Source: Myxococcota bacterium
GTDB taxonomy: Bacteria > Myxococcota_A > Bradymonadia > UBA7976 > UBA1532
Direction: 5' to 3'
DNA length: 64,000 bases
Assembly (NCBI GenBank): GCA_963169045.1
Contig: CAUJDF010000091.1
Span: 207,846-271,845, forward strand
Numbering within the stretch: the first letter of the stretch is position 1; each line of letters opens with the position of its first letter. A program made the translations under genes and the position numbers. This document shows, in pieces, positions 1 to 12,238 of this stretch. The notes under the pieces were generated by a model. It saw only the letters and a program-made list of their open reading frames with translations. It did not search any database and was not told the origin of the DNA.

Positions 1-820
1 AGCCGTTCACGCCGGACTCGGGCGGGCGCTGCGAGCCGCTGAACGTCTCGAGCGGCACGTCGGGGCGCCAGCCGGGCTCGGCGAACGTGCCGCCGTCGGG
101 CGTGCTGCCGAGCACCAGGTTGTCGAGGATGTCCATCACGCTGCGCACGCGCAGGTTCTCGGAGATGTGCAGCGTGGGCGCGTAGCGGAAGCGCAGGTTG
201 GCGTCGGCGATCGAGTCGGCACCGCGCGGGTACGAGTGACCCTCGTCGCCGTCGCCGCGGGACGCGTCCTCGGGGTGGCCGCTCGTGTAGGCCGCGCCGT
301 TGCGATCGCGCTCGGTCAGCGGCGGGAGGAACGGCGAGGTGCCGGTGCTGAGCTCGCGGCTGTACGTGTCGAGGTCGAGGTTGTGGAACAGGTTGGTGCG
401 GAAGCGGAAGTAGCCGTGGCTCTCGATCCAGGGGAACGAGACCTCGGCCGCGGGGCCCGCCGCCGCGTCCCACGAGGGGGTCGTCGCACCCGGCTGCGGC
501 TCGTTGCCCGGCGCCGGCTCCCAGGCGGGCAGGCCGTCGTCGGCGGGCGGCGGGGTCTCGGCGGGCTGCCCCTCGGCGGGCGACTGTCCCTCGGCGGGCT
601 GGCCCTGCACGTTCGCGCCGGGGGTCGTCGTGCCCCCGAGATCGGGGCCTTCGCCGGGCGCCGTCGCGCCGCCGGCCGGCTGCTCGTCCGCCGGCGCCGT
701 TGCGCCACCACCGGCGGGCTGTTCGCCCGCCGGCGCCGTCTCACCCGCCGGCTGCTGCGCCCACGCGGGCACGCACAGAGCCAGCCCCAGCGCGATGCAG
801 GGCACCGTGTGCTTGTCCAC
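1..820 (-). CDS. Outer-membrane beta-barrel-like protein, N-terminal part (runs off the window)
   Basis: The frame is open from a GTG at 820 to the left edge, giving 273 codons with the C-terminus missing. A GGAGG five bases before the GTG supports this start. The N-terminus is a signal peptide ending in a PAWA-QQ-like cleavage site. A low-complexity linker of about 75 residues follows, rich in Pro/Ala/Gly/Glu with repeats such as PAEGQ. Then comes a segment (FPWIESHGYFRFRTNLFHNL onwards) with alternating aromatic and charged residues typical of outer-membrane barrel strands. It resembles deltaproteobacterial outer-membrane proteins of the TIGR04551 kind, but that name is a tentative recollection. 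It is the last gene on its strand before the window edge, so neighbours to the left are unknown. Confidence 0.6.
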   Translation of the reverse strand, partial: MDKHTVPCIALGLALCVPAWAQQPAGETAPAGEQPAGGGATAPADEQPAGGATAPGEGPDLGGTTTPGANVQGQPAEGQSPAEGQPAETPPPADDGLPAWEPAPGNEPQPGATTPSWDAAAGPAAEVSFPWIESHGYFRFRTNLFHNLDLDTYSRELSTGTSPFLPPLTERDRNGAAYTSGHPEDASRGDGDEGHSYPRGADSIADANLRFRYAPTLHISENLRVRSVMDILDNLVLGSTPDGGTFAEPGWRPDVPLETFSGSQRPPESGVNG

Positions 821-951
821 CCCGACCTCCCAGAAAGGAGCGGCGTCTCGACGGACGTCGCCCGGGCGAGGCAAGTAACACGCGCCCGGATCCAGATCAA
901 CGGGGCGCGGACGTCTCGGTGGAGCGACGGCGGGGCGGGGGGCTCGGCCTC

Positions 952-1156
952 GGAGCGTGTTGCGCGTATCCGCCTGCTGCGACTTCCGCAGACTCGCTCC
1001 CGCAAGTCGGTCGCTTCGCTGCTCCGTCGGCTGCGTTGGACTCGGCGAAATCGGCTCGACGTCGCTCAGCTACGCCTGCGCCGATTTCGCCTTCCTCCGC
1101 CCTGCCGCCGGAGCGCGCCGAACGTCTCGCGACGGCGTCTACGCGCAACACGCTCC
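952..1156. repeat. Inverted-repeat-bounded intergenic element
   Basis: The 335-bp gap at 821-1155 holds no convincing gene. It does contain a 205-bp segment bounded by a perfect 17-bp inverted repeat: GGAGCGTGTTGCGCGTA at 952-968 and its complement at 1140-1156. After two mismatches, four more bases pair (971-974 with 1134-1137). Inside lies a second perfect 12-bp inverted repeat (GGCGAAATCGGC at 1044-1055, complement at 1080-1091) and a short CGACTT/AAGTCG pair (980-985, 1004-1009). The right arm reaches the AsmA stop codon, which reads on the minus strand at 1158-1156. It could be a MITE-like element or a long structured leader or terminator. No target-site duplication is evident. Confidence 0.7.
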
Positions 1157-4100
1157 TAGAAGAGGCCCTTGAGCTTCTTCTTGGCCTCGGCTTCGGCCTT
1201 CTTCTTCGCTTCCTGCTTCTTCTTCTCGGCCTCGGCCTGCGCCTTCTTCTTGGCCTCCTCGGCCTTCTTCTTCGCCTCGTCGACGGCCTGCTTCGCCTTG
1301 GCCTGGGCCTGCGCCTTGGCCGCCTCGGCCCTCGCCTTCGCCTCGGCGATCTTGGCCTCGGCGGCCTCCTTGGCCTTCGCGGCGGCCTCCTCGGCCTTGC
1401 GGCGCGCCTCGTCGAGCTTCTCGAGGCCCATCGCCTTGGCGAACTCGGTCGTCAGGAGCTCCACGAGCGCGTCGGCCTCGACGCCCGAGACCTTGGGGTC
1501 GGTGAGCGTGCCGCCGAGCTTCAGGCCCACGGGGATCGGCTTCTGGGGCTTGACCTTGTTCTGGGTGAGGGTGGCGATCGCCGCCGGCGCGATGGCCATG
1601 CTGCCCTTGAGGTCGAGCGAGCTGTCGAGGCCGATGGCGCCGTCGAGCTCGAGCGGGCCCTGCCCGGTCTGGGCCACCATCGGCTTGAGGAGCTTCATCT
1701 GGCCGTCGGCGATGGTGAACTTGCCGGCGAGATCCCGCAGCGCGGTGCCGCCGGCGCTCTTCGGCAGGTTGAGGAAGGGCAGCTTCTTCGCGGCGCCGCC
1801 CATGACCTCCTGCTGCACGTCGAGCTTGTGGAGGCGGCCGTTGGCCAGCGCCATGCCCAGGCTACCCGAGAGGTTCTTCGAGATCTGCGCCCACTGCGCG
1901 CCCTTGCCCTTCATCTGCATCTCGGTGGACATGCGTCCGCTCAGCGTGTTGGGCATGTCGAGCTGCTCGGCGAAGAGGCGCTCCGCGCTGACGTTCTTCA
2001 TCGCCACCTGGATGTCGAACGCGGGCGAGGCGGCGCCGATGTCGACCTTCGTGGGGGCGGCGCTGAAGTGGCCCTCGTAGCTGTCGAAGTCGAGCTTGTC
2101 GAAGTTCACGATGCCGTTCTGCATCGTCATCGAGGCGACGAAGTTGGTGAACGGGAACTCGCGGGCCACGCCGCGGGCGACGGTGATGCGGCCGGCGACG
2201 TCGAGCTTCTTCACGATCGGCGGCGGCTCGCCGCCGGACGACCCGGAGTCGGCCTGGGCCTGCTCGGGGCCGGGCGGGAAGAGCTCGTCGAGGTCCAGCA
2301 CCGGTGACGCGAAGTCGAACCGGATCTTCGGCGCGTCGAGGTTCTCGACCGAGAGCTTGCCGGCGACGCTGCTCTTGCCCTTCGCGAAGTAGAAGTCGTC
2401 CATCGCCGCCTGGACGGTCGCCGGCTTCGCCGGATCGCCGCGGAAGGCCGCCGTCAGGCCGATGGTCGCGCCGCCGATCGGGGTGTCCTTCATCGCCGGC
2501 AGCAGGGTCGCCAGATCGTTGACGGCGAAGCGCGCGATCTTGACCTTCATGTCGGCGTCGCCGGCGGCCCCGAGCGCCCCGTTGCCCGTCAGGTTGAGCG
2601 GACCGAGGTGCACGAGCAGCTCGGGCACGTCGATGCGCGCCCCGGCCTTCGACGCCCGCAGCTTCACCTCGAACGGCGCGCCCGCCGGCTTGCGGAAGGC
2701 CTCACCGGCCTCGATGGTCAGGCCCGACAGGCCGCCGTCCACCGCGAGCGCCAGGCTGTTCGCCGGGTTGCCCTTGGCCGTGGCCTCGAGCTTGCCCGTG
2801 CCGCGCACCGTGGCGCCGGGCACCGCCAGGTCGGCGCCGTAGATGCCGAGCAGCACCTTGGCGTCGATGGCGTGGGCGTTGCCCTGCACGTCGAGGTCGA
2901 TCTCGGCCTGGCCGGCGACCTTCACGTCGGGCGGGATGGCCGCGGCGACCGCGGGCAGCAGGCGCGACGGCCCATTGATGTCGAACTTGCCCGTCCCGCC
3001 CCGGATGTCGATGGTGGGCTTCTGGAAGTTCTTGATTGTGCCCGCCAGGTCCAGGTTCAGGTCGCCGAGAGCCAGTTGCAGCTTCTTGAGGTCCAGATCG
3101 TTCGGGGTGATGTGCGCCTGCACGCGGGTGTGGAGCGCGGTGCCGGGGCCCTTCTGGAACGTCTTCGGCAGCGAGATGCGCGTGCCGTCGAGGTCCACGT
3201 TCAGGTCGACGTCCTGCGCCTGCGTGTCGCCGCTCGCCGTGAGCGCGATGGCGAACGGACCGTCGAGCGTCGCCCCCGGCGGCAGCGCGGTCTTGATCGG
3301 CGGCAGCATCTTCTGCAGGCGGCCGAGATCCATCTTGTCGGTGGTGATCTTGACGTCGTGGAAGCGGGGATAGCCGCCGATGCCATCGACCTTGCCGGTC
3401 GCCGACAGCGTCATGTCGCCCAGCGCCAGCGAGAAGCCGGTCAGGTCCAGCACGCCCGCCTTCGGATCGAACGTCACCTTGGGCGTGACCTTCAGGTCGA
3501 AGGCCTCACCCGGCTCAGGTGTGGCCACGACGACGTTGGCGAGCCCCAGGCTGCCGTCGAGCTTGATCGGTCCCTTGGCGGCCATCGGGTCGTCGACCGT
3601 CAGGTCGGCGCCGAAGCGGGCGCTCTGGATGCGCACCGGCAGCTCGCGGCCCAGGTACGGCACGATGTTGGCCAGCTCGATGCCGTCGGCTTTCAGCGCC
3701 ACCGAGTGGACGGGCACCTCGCCCTGCTTGCCGATGGGCACGGGCCCGAGGCTCACCCGCAGGTCGAAGTTGCGCTTCTCGGCGAGCACGCCCGCCGCGA
3801 TGTGCACCTCGAACGCACGCGAGAGGTAGACGTCGTCGAGCTCGACGAGCAGGTCGTTGACGTAGGTCTCCGCCGGCGCCCCGCCCGTGGCCTTGTCGAC
3901 CAGGTGGAAGCGGCTGTCCTGGATGGCGATGCGCGCGAGGTGCAGGTTCTCGAGGAACTTGATGGCCTCGGGGTCGAGCGGCTTGGGCGCCTCCTCGGGG
4001 GGCGGCCCGTCGGCGAGGCGATCGAGGACGTCCTGGTAGCTGAGCGTTCCATCGGCCTCGCGGGTCAGGTTCACCGTCAGGCCGTTCACGAGGAGCGCCT

Positions 4101-4425
4101 TGAGCTCCACGTTCGTGCCCGCGCTGGCGATGGCCTTCCACAGCTCGGCCTGGAAGGTGATCTGGTCGATCTTCAGCAGCGGCGGCTCGCCCGGCGCCTT
4201 GCCCTCGACGACGACGTCGTGCAGCTCGGCGCCGAGCACCGGCAGGAACGTCGTCTTGATCTCGCCGGCGCTCACCTTGCGGCCCAGGAGCTTCTCGAGC
4301 TCCGGCAGATACTTGTCCTTCTGACCGTTCAGGACCTTGTCGAAGTCGAAGAACGCGAAAGTCAGGCCGAGCGCGACGACGACGAGGCCGGCCAGAATGC
4401 CGAACGCCTTCAGGAGCTTGCGCAT
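1156..4425 (-). CDS. AsmA-family inner-membrane-anchored protein
   Basis: This 1089-residue protein belongs to the AsmA/TamB-like superfamily, whose members sit in the inner membrane with a long periplasmic beta-groove and are implicated in phospholipid transport to the outer membrane. One N-terminal membrane helix (about residues 6-28) follows MRKLLK. Then comes a very long beta-rich region with typical AsmA wording (DLAGTIKNF, KLGGTLTDPKVSG near the C-terminus). The last 90 or so residues are an unusual Ala/Lys/Glu-rich coiled-coil tail (EEAAAKAKEAAEAK and similar heptads) ending in GLF. I chose ATG 4425 over an in-frame start 25 codons upstream because it has GGGAGG six bases before it and begins directly at the membrane anchor. 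A promoter-like pair lies at 4449-4477. The stop codon abuts the inverted-repeat element. Confidence 0.85.
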   Translation of the reverse strand: MRKLLKAFGILAGLVVVALGLTFAFFDFDKVLNGQKDKYLPELEKLLGRKVSAGEIKTTFLPVLGAELHDVVVEGKAPGEPPLLKIDQITFQAELWKAIASAGTNVELKALLVNGLTVNLTREADGTLSYQDVLDRLADGPPPEEAPKPLDPEAIKFLENLHLARIAIQDSRFHLVDKATGGAPAETYVNDLLVELDDVYLSRAFEVHIAAGVLAEKRNFDLRVSLGPVPIGKQGEVPVHSVALKADGIELANIVPYLGRELPVRIQSARFGADLTVDDPMAAKGPIKLDGSLGLANVVVATPEPGEAFDLKVTPKVTFDPKAGVLDLTGFSLALGDMTLSATGKVDGIGGYPRFHDVKITTDKMDLGRLQKMLPPIKTALPPGATLDGPFAIALTASGDTQAQDVDLNVDLDGTRISLPKTFQKGPGTALHTRVQAHITPNDLDLKKLQLALGDLNLDLAGTIKNFQKPTIDIRGGTGKFDINGPSRLLPAVAAAIPPDVKVAGQAEIDLDVQGNAHAIDAKVLLGIYGADLAVPGATVRGTGKLEATAKGNPANSLALAVDGGLSGLTIEAGEAFRKPAGAPFEVKLRASKAGARIDVPELLVHLGPLNLTGNGALGAAGDADMKVKIARFAVNDLATLLPAMKDTPIGGATIGLTAAFRGDPAKPATVQAAMDDFYFAKGKSSVAGKLSVENLDAPKIRFDFASPVLDLDELFPPGPEQAQADSGSSGGEPPPIVKKLDVAGRITVARGVAREFPFTNFVASMTMQNGIVNFDKLDFDSYEGHFSAAPTKVDIGAASPAFDIQVAMKNVSAERLFAEQLDMPNTLSGRMSTEMQMKGKGAQWAQISKNLSGSLGMALANGRLHKLDVQQEVMGGAAKKLPFLNLPKSAGGTALRDLAGKFTIADGQMKLLKPMVAQTGQGPLELDGAIGLDSSLDLKGSMAIAPAAIATLTQNKVKPQKPIPVGLKLGGTLTDPKVSGVEADALVELLTTEFAKAMGLEKLDEARRKAEEAAAKAKEAAEAKIAEAKARAEAAKAQAQAKAKQAVDEAKKKAEEAKKKAQAEAEKKKQEAKKKAEAEAKKKLKGLF

Positions 4426-4448
4426 GGGGAACCCTCCCAGGTCGCGGC

Positions 4449-4477
4449 ATGCTATCGACGTGGCCGCCCCGCCGCAA
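4449..4477 (-). promoter_or_regulatory. Sigma70-like promoter for the AsmA gene
   Basis: On the minus strand this reads TTGCGG, 17 bases, TAGCAT. Transcription would start about 15-20 bases before the AsmA ATG, leaving room for its GGGAGG ribosome-binding site. It lies back to back with the promoter of the PEGA gene. Confidence 0.5.
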
Positions 4478-4489
4478 CGGGGCGGGCGG

Positions 4490-4519
4490 TGGACGCGCAC
4501 CGCGTGCGGCCCTTATCCT
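4490..4519 (+). promoter_or_regulatory. Sigma70-like promoter for the PEGA gene
   Basis: TGGACG, 18 bases, TATCCT. Only six bases separate the -10 box from the GTG start at 4526 and there is no Shine-Dalgarno sequence, so the transcript is probably leaderless. Confidence 0.45.
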
Positions 4520-4525
4520 CGGGGC

Positions 4526-5182
4526 GTGCTTCGCGCGCTCCCCCTCGTCGCCCTGCTGTTCCTCACCGGGGCGGGCCGCCCGCCGCCCACCGGCACGGTG
4601 CTCGTCCGCTCCGGCACGACCGGCGCGCGCATCCTGATCGACGAGCACGAGGCGGGGACGGTGCCGATGACGCTGCCCGTGGTGCTCCGCGCCGGCGAGC
4701 ACAGCGTCAAGGTGAGCCGGCCGGGGCACGCCGACTATCTCGACACGTTCCGCCTGAAGGCCGGGCAGGACCTCGTCCTCGAGATCGACCTGCTGCCGAC
4801 GGCGGGTGTCATCCGCGTCGAGGCGGACGCGCCCGGCGCGGTGGTGCTCGTCGACGGACGGCCGATCGGCGAGGCGCCGTTCGAGGGCGAGGTGGAGCCG
4901 GGCGAGCGCGAGGTCGAGGTGCGGGCGTCCGGTCACGCCACGTTCCGGCAGACGGTCGCGCTCGAGGCGGGCGAGGCGTCGACGGTGAACGCGAAGATGC
5001 TGCCCCTGCCGGACGGCCCGGCCGCGGGCGCGGCGCCCGCCTGGTACGAGCGCTGGTACGTCTGGGCCGGCGCGGCGGCGGTGCTCGCCGGCGGCGTGGC
5101 GGTGGCGGTGGTCGCCACGCGCGGCGCCGACGGCGAGACGAAGGACCCCGAACACATCCTGAGGATCGAGCCCGTTCGATGA
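4526..5182 (+). CDS. PEGA-domain membrane protein
   Basis: A 218-residue protein with an N-terminal signal sequence (VLRALPLVALLFLTG), two tandem PEGA-like repeats (about residues 20-95 and 95-160) and a C-terminal hydrophobic helix (WAGAAAVLAGGVAVAVVA). Each repeat carries the family pattern of a small beta-domain with VLVDG or ILIDE, a threonine/proline turn and a G-E-H/R-x-V-x-V strand (GEHSVKVSRPGHADY; GEREVEVRASGHATF). PEGA domains are thought to bind surface or cell-wall structures and are common in myxobacteria and Archaea. The GTG start is chosen because it begins the signal peptide and sits just after a promoter-like pair. The next gene overlaps by four bases (ATGA), so the two are probably cotranscribed. 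Confidence 0.75.
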   Translation: MLRALPLVALLFLTGAGRPPPTGTVLVRSGTTGARILIDEHEAGTVPMTLPVVLRAGEHSVKVSRPGHADYLDTFRLKAGQDLVLEIDLLPTAGVIRVEADAPGAVVLVDGRPIGEAPFEGEVEPGEREVEVRASGHATFRQTVALEAGEASTVNAKMLPLPDGPAAGAAPAWYERWYVWAGAAAVLAGGVAVAVVATRGADGETKDPEHILRIEPVR

Positions 5183-5583
5183 ACAAGCTGTTCCTGCGCC
5201 CCGGGCCCTTGATCGGCATCGGCGCCGGCGCCCTCGCCGGCGGCGCCGCCTACGCCGCGACGCGCGTCTTCCTGGCGAGCATGCCGCCGGTCGGCGCGAT
5301 CCTCGTGGGCCTCCTGGCGGGCGTCGGCGCCCGCCTCGGCCACGCCGTCAGCGTGCGCACCCACATGCAGGCGCTCGTCTACGGGTCGCTCGTGATGACC
5401 TTCGCGGGTGAGTTCGCGGCGTTCGCGTTCGTCAACCCCCGCGAGACGTGGAACGACTTCCCGTCGCACCTCATCGCGCATCCCGTCACGATGCTGTTGA
5501 TGCTGGTCTTCCTCGTGACCGGCCTGTTCCTCGGGGTGAAGCTGCTGGTCGGCGACGCCGAGGGTGTCTTCGACGACGGTTGA
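5179..5583 (+). CDS. Small four-helix membrane protein, unknown function
   Basis: A 134-residue protein whose ATG overlaps the stop of the PEGA gene. It has about four hydrophobic helices (roughly residues 10-27, 36-52, 66-84 and 100-124) separated by short loops and ends in an acidic tail (GDAEGVFDDG). I do not recognise a family. The overlap with the PEGA gene suggests joint expression and a shared envelope role. It converges on the HEAT-like gene, with only four bases between the two stops. Confidence 0.7.
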   Translation: MNKLFLRPGPLIGIGAGALAGGAAYAATRVFLASMPPVGAILVGLLAGVGARLGHAVSVRTHMQALVYGSLVMTFAGEFAAFAFVNPRETWNDFPSHLIAHPVTMLLMLVFLVTGLFLGVKLLVGDAEGVFDDG

Positions 5584-5587
5584 CCCT

Positions 5588-6883
5588 TCATCGGTGGCGT
5601 TCGTCGTCGGCGAGCGAGAGTGCCCCCTCGGCACGCGGCTCGGCGAGGCTCAGCTGGCCCCCGTCGCCCTCGAGGCGCGACTGGATGCGGCGCACGGCTT
5701 CGAGCAGCGCCTGGCGGGCCTTGGGCTCCATCTTGGGCGCCTCGGCGCGCTCGAGCAGCGGGGCGACGGCGGCGCGGGTGCCGAGCTGCCCCAGCTCGTG
5801 GGACAACATGCGGAGGGTGAACGGGTCGTCGTTGGCCAGGATGGCGATCAGCTGGGGCTCCGCGGCGGGGCCGAGGGTCGCGAGCACCTGCACCAGGCTG
5901 TACGCGTTGCGCGAGGACTGCTCGGGCGTCAGATCGAGCAGCAGCGCCCGGTGGCGCGCGTCGGGCGAGGCGGCGAGGGCGCTCCACGCGCGAACATTGA
6001 ACGCTGTCCGCGGGCCCGCCAGCATCGCGGCGGCCACGTGGCCCGCGCGCGCCGGATCCCGCGCGATCAGCCCGTCCATCGCCCTCGTGGCGACCCGGTA
6101 GACGTCGGTCTTCGTGGCCAGGTCGGCGAGCGTGTCGTCCGCCGCGGCGCCCCGGAGGTGGAGGGCCGCGGCCAGCCGGAAGACCGCCGACCGATCGGCC
6201 AGGTCGCGCTCACGATCCGCGTCGTCTTGGCGAAAGCCTTTGTAATCATTGATGAATTGCTCGATCGCCCGATGGCCGCACGTCCAGTCCGGGTCGTCGA
6301 GGGCTTTCGACGCGAGCCGTCGCGGTCGCGCCTCGGGCGGGAAGGCGAGCGCCTTGGCCACCCGATGAGCGGTGTCCAGCGACTCGCGCAGCCTGGCCGG
6401 CGAGGGGGAGAGGCCGGAGACGTGGGCGCTGACGCAGCCTGCCGCCACCAGGCCGCCCTGCTTCAGCAAGGGCCAGACGAGACGCCGGGTCTTCACGTCG
6501 AGCGCCGGCGTGAGCCAGGGCTGCTCGCCGCGGACCACGACCGACGCGTCGAACGTGGCGTCGCCCGTCGGCTCCGTGGCGCCGTGCCGCCCGCCCCAGC
6601 CCGTCTCGTGGGGGAGCACGTGGCGGAGGAGGACGTCGGTCGGGAGGTCCGGCACCGGCCCCAGGTAGACGCGCAGACCGCGGCCGCCGACGGTCGACTC
6701 CTCGTCGCGGACGACGCGGCAGGGCAGGCCGCGCCAGGCGCCCTCGAGGCGGAGGGGCTGGCCGTGCAGCGTGAGGCCGAGGTCGCGGGCGCGCCGATGC
6801 CAGCGGTCGTCGAAGCGGACGAGGAGGCCGCCCATGACACCGGCGAGCGCCAGCGACGCGACGAGGCCGGTGATGGGATCCAT
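5588..6883 (-). CDS. Conserved hypothetical partner of the Hsp70-like protein
   Basis: A 431-residue protein. Its ATG overlaps the stop of the upstream Hsp70-like gene (ATGA), so the two are translationally coupled. The N-terminus is one hydrophobic helix (ITGLVASLALAGVMGGLLV) followed by a domain of about 150 residues with no motif I can name. The C-terminal half is alpha-helical and resembles HEAT/armadillo repeats (EPQLIAILANDD, RAAVAPLLERAE). Together with the membrane helix this suggests a membrane-tethered scaffold or co-factor for the Hsp70 homologue. That role is inferred from gene order only. Confidence 0.7.
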   Translation of the reverse strand: MDPITGLVASLALAGVMGGLLVRFDDRWHRRARDLGLTLHGQPLRLEGAWRGLPCRVVRDEESTVGGRGLRVYLGPVPDLPTDVLLRHVLPHETGWGGRHGATEPTGDATFDASVVVRGEQPWLTPALDVKTRRLVWPLLKQGGLVAAGCVSAHVSGLSPSPARLRESLDTAHRVAKALAFPPEARPRRLASKALDDPDWTCGHRAIEQFINDYKGFRQDDADRERDLADRSAVFRLAAALHLRGAAADDTLADLATKTDVYRVATRAMDGLIARDPARAGHVAAAMLAGPRTAFNVRAWSALAASPDARHRALLLDLTPEQSSRNAYSLVQVLATLGPAAEPQLIAILANDDPFTLRMLSHELGQLGTRAAVAPLLERAEAPKMEPKARQALLEAVRRIQSRLEGDGGQLSLAEPRAEGALSLADDERHR

Positions 6884-8520
6884 CAGCGGACCTTCACCAC
6901 GGGCTCGCCGCGCATCAGCAGCTTGTCGGTGCGCAGGTCGCGCACCGTCGCGCACAACCAGCGGTCGGCGTCGACCCCGAAGGCGACCTCGAGGCGCGGG
7001 CGGCGGTCCGCGGGCGCGTGCGGCGGCTCGAGGCGCCCCATCGCCGGCGCCTCGGCGTTGAGCGGCACCACCACGCGGTCGTCCGGGCGGTCGAGCGAGT
7101 GGAGGCGGCCGGCGGCGTCCCAGGCGATCTGCGGCCCGGCCCCGGTGCCGGCGCGGCCGCGCGCGATCTCGCACACGACGAGCTTGAAGATCCGCTCCGG
7201 CTCGCCGAGGGCGCAGGTGGGCACGAGGTGCCGCTTCCAGTGGTCGGCGGCGGTGGGGATGCGCGTGCCGCCGGCGACGACGACGATGTGCTGCTCGGCG
7301 TTGGTGGCCGGATCGTGGGTCACGATGGCGTAGTCGTGCACGAGGACGTCGTTCGCGTGCACCCGGCCCGCGGCGAAGGCGGCGGCGCCGAGCGAGACGG
7401 CCTCGAACGGGTGCCACCCGCGGACGCGCTCGCGCCCGAAGCGCGCCTCGAACAGCGAGAAGACGCCCGGCAGCAGGCTGGATCCGCCGACGAGGAGCAC
7501 TTCCTGCGGGGGCTCGCCGCCGTGGCCCGCCTCCAGCGCCGCCGCGGCCACCTCGTCGGCGCAGTCGCGCAGGGTCGCGTAGAGTCCGCGCGCATCGAGC
7601 AGGGCGACCAGCGCCTCGCGGGCGATGTCGAGCGGGCGGTCGGGCCGGCCGAAGCGGGCGAGCTCGGGGGGGGGCGAGAGCGAGAAGGTGGCCGTCGGCG
7701 CGAAGTGCAGGGCCTCCTTTACGCGGCGGGCCTCGGCGAGGAGCAGGCGCCGCCACAGGTCCGCCTCGGGGAGGGCGTCGTCGATGCGCAGGTGGAGGGC
7801 CGAGGCGACGTGCTCGAAGAGCCACCCGTCGACGACCTCGCCGCCGATGGCGCGCGAGACCTTGGCGAGGACGCGGCAGCGCCCCTCCTCGGCGTCGCGG
7901 GCCGCGAGATCGACGAGCGCGAAGTGGAGCGTCCCGCCGCCGAAGTCGACGACGAGCACGCGCCGCGCCTCCGGCAGGCCGAGACCGTAGCCGATCGCGG
8001 CGGCCACGGGCTCCTCGACGAAGCGCAGGCGCCGGACGCCGAGCGAAGTCGCGAGGTGGCGCAGCTCGGCGCGGTAGCGGTCGAACGCGTCGACCGGCAC
8101 GCACAGGACGAGGTCGCGGATGCGATCGCCCGTCGCCTCGTCGACTTGGGCGAACAGCTCGCGCAGGAACGCGCGCGCGGCGTCCCGCGCCGTGTACGTC
8201 GCGCGGCGCTCGCGCGCGACCACCTGCAGCGGATCGGCGGCGAGCGTCCGCTTGAAGGTCGGCACGTACGCCGGGTGCGCGGCGCCCTCGTTGCGCTCGA
8301 CGGCGGCGCGGCCGATGTGCGCGTGCCGACCCCAGAAGACGTGCCGCTGCAGGGGTCCGAAGCGCCCCACGCGCGTCCAGAAGTCGTCGGCGGGCAGCAG
8401 GTGGACGGCGGAGGGCACGAGGCGCGGCGCCTCGAGCGGGTTCGTGCGCCCCGGCGCGCGGCACACCGCCGGCAGGTCGACGAGCGCCGGTCGGTCCGCG
8501 TCTTCATCCCAGCAGGCCAC
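6883..8520 (-). CDS. Hsp70-like ATPase (actin/Hsp70 fold), apparently 5'-truncated
   Basis: From a GTG at 8520 this gives 545 residues homologous to divergent DnaK-type ATPases. The phosphate-2 motif VVDFGGGTLHFALVD and the adenosine motif LLVGGSSLLPGVF are present, as is FVEEPVAAAIGYG of the connect region. The phosphate-1 loop IDLGTTNTG is encoded just upstream in the same frame but lies beyond an in-frame TGA (see 8521-8565). The protein as callable therefore lacks its first ATP-binding loop. The usual long substrate-binding domain of DnaK is replaced by a short beta-rich C-terminus, as in other Hsp70-like proteins of unknown client. It forms an overlapping two-gene unit with the downstream 431-residue gene. 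Confidence 0.75.
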   Translation of the reverse strand: MACWDEDADRPALVDLPAVCRAPGRTNPLEAPRLVPSAVHLLPADDFWTRVGRFGPLQRHVFWGRHAHIGRAAVERNEGAAHPAYVPTFKRTLAADPLQVVARERRATYTARDAARAFLRELFAQVDEATGDRIRDLVLCVPVDAFDRYRAELRHLATSLGVRRLRFVEEPVAAAIGYGLGLPEARRVLVVDFGGGTLHFALVDLAARDAEEGRCRVLAKVSRAIGGEVVDGWLFEHVASALHLRIDDALPEADLWRRLLLAEARRVKEALHFAPTATFSLSPPPELARFGRPDRPLDIAREALVALLDARGLYATLRDCADEVAAAALEAGHGGEPPQEVLLVGGSSLLPGVFSLFEARFGRERVRGWHPFEAVSLGAAAFAAGRVHANDVLVHDYAIVTHDPATNAEQHIVVVAGGTRIPTAADHWKRHLVPTCALGEPERIFKLVVCEIARGRAGTGAGPQIAWDAAGRLHSLDRPDDRVVVPLNAEAPAMGRLEPPHAPADRRPRLEVAFGVDADRWLCATVRDLRTDKLLMRGEPVVKVR

Positions 8521-8565
8521 GCCGGTGTTCGTCGTGCCGAGATCGATCGCTCAGTGTCGTGCCAT
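8521..8565 (-). other. Interrupted 5' end of the Hsp70-like gene (in-frame TGA)
   Basis: On the minus strand, ATG at 8565 begins Met-Ala-Arg-His, followed by TGA at 8553-8551, then Ala-Ile-Asp-Leu-Gly-Thr-Thr-Asn-Thr-Gly leading into the callable frame at 8520. The residues after the stop are the conserved phosphate-1 loop of the Hsp70 family, so the original start was almost certainly the ATG at 8565. The TGA probably replaced a sense codon such as TGG. I see no obvious hairpin of bacterial SECIS type directly after it. It is either a real nonsense mutation, a sequencing error, or recoding. Confidence 0.75.
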
Positions 8566-8647
8566 GCCGCGAGTATACGACCCTGCGGATCCCGGGCCAG
8601 ACCGGCCCGCTCGAGGGGAGAGGCGGGCGGGTGCCCGCGCGCGTCCG

Positions 8648-12178
<3,531 letters not shown>

Positions 12179-12238
12179 GCGCGCGGTCCTCGGGCGGGGC
12201 GAGACGGGGACGATCCGGACGGTCGAGGGGAGCGGGGG

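Noticed and set aside
2608..5583. A long plus-strand frame covering the AsmA gene and the small membrane protein
   Set aside because: It is antisense to AsmA except for its last 135 codons, which form the real four-helix membrane gene starting at 5179.
8521..8565. Selenocysteine insertion at the TGA
   Set aside because: No convincing bacterial SECIS hairpin follows and Hsp70 proteins are not known selenoproteins; kept only as one of several explanations.
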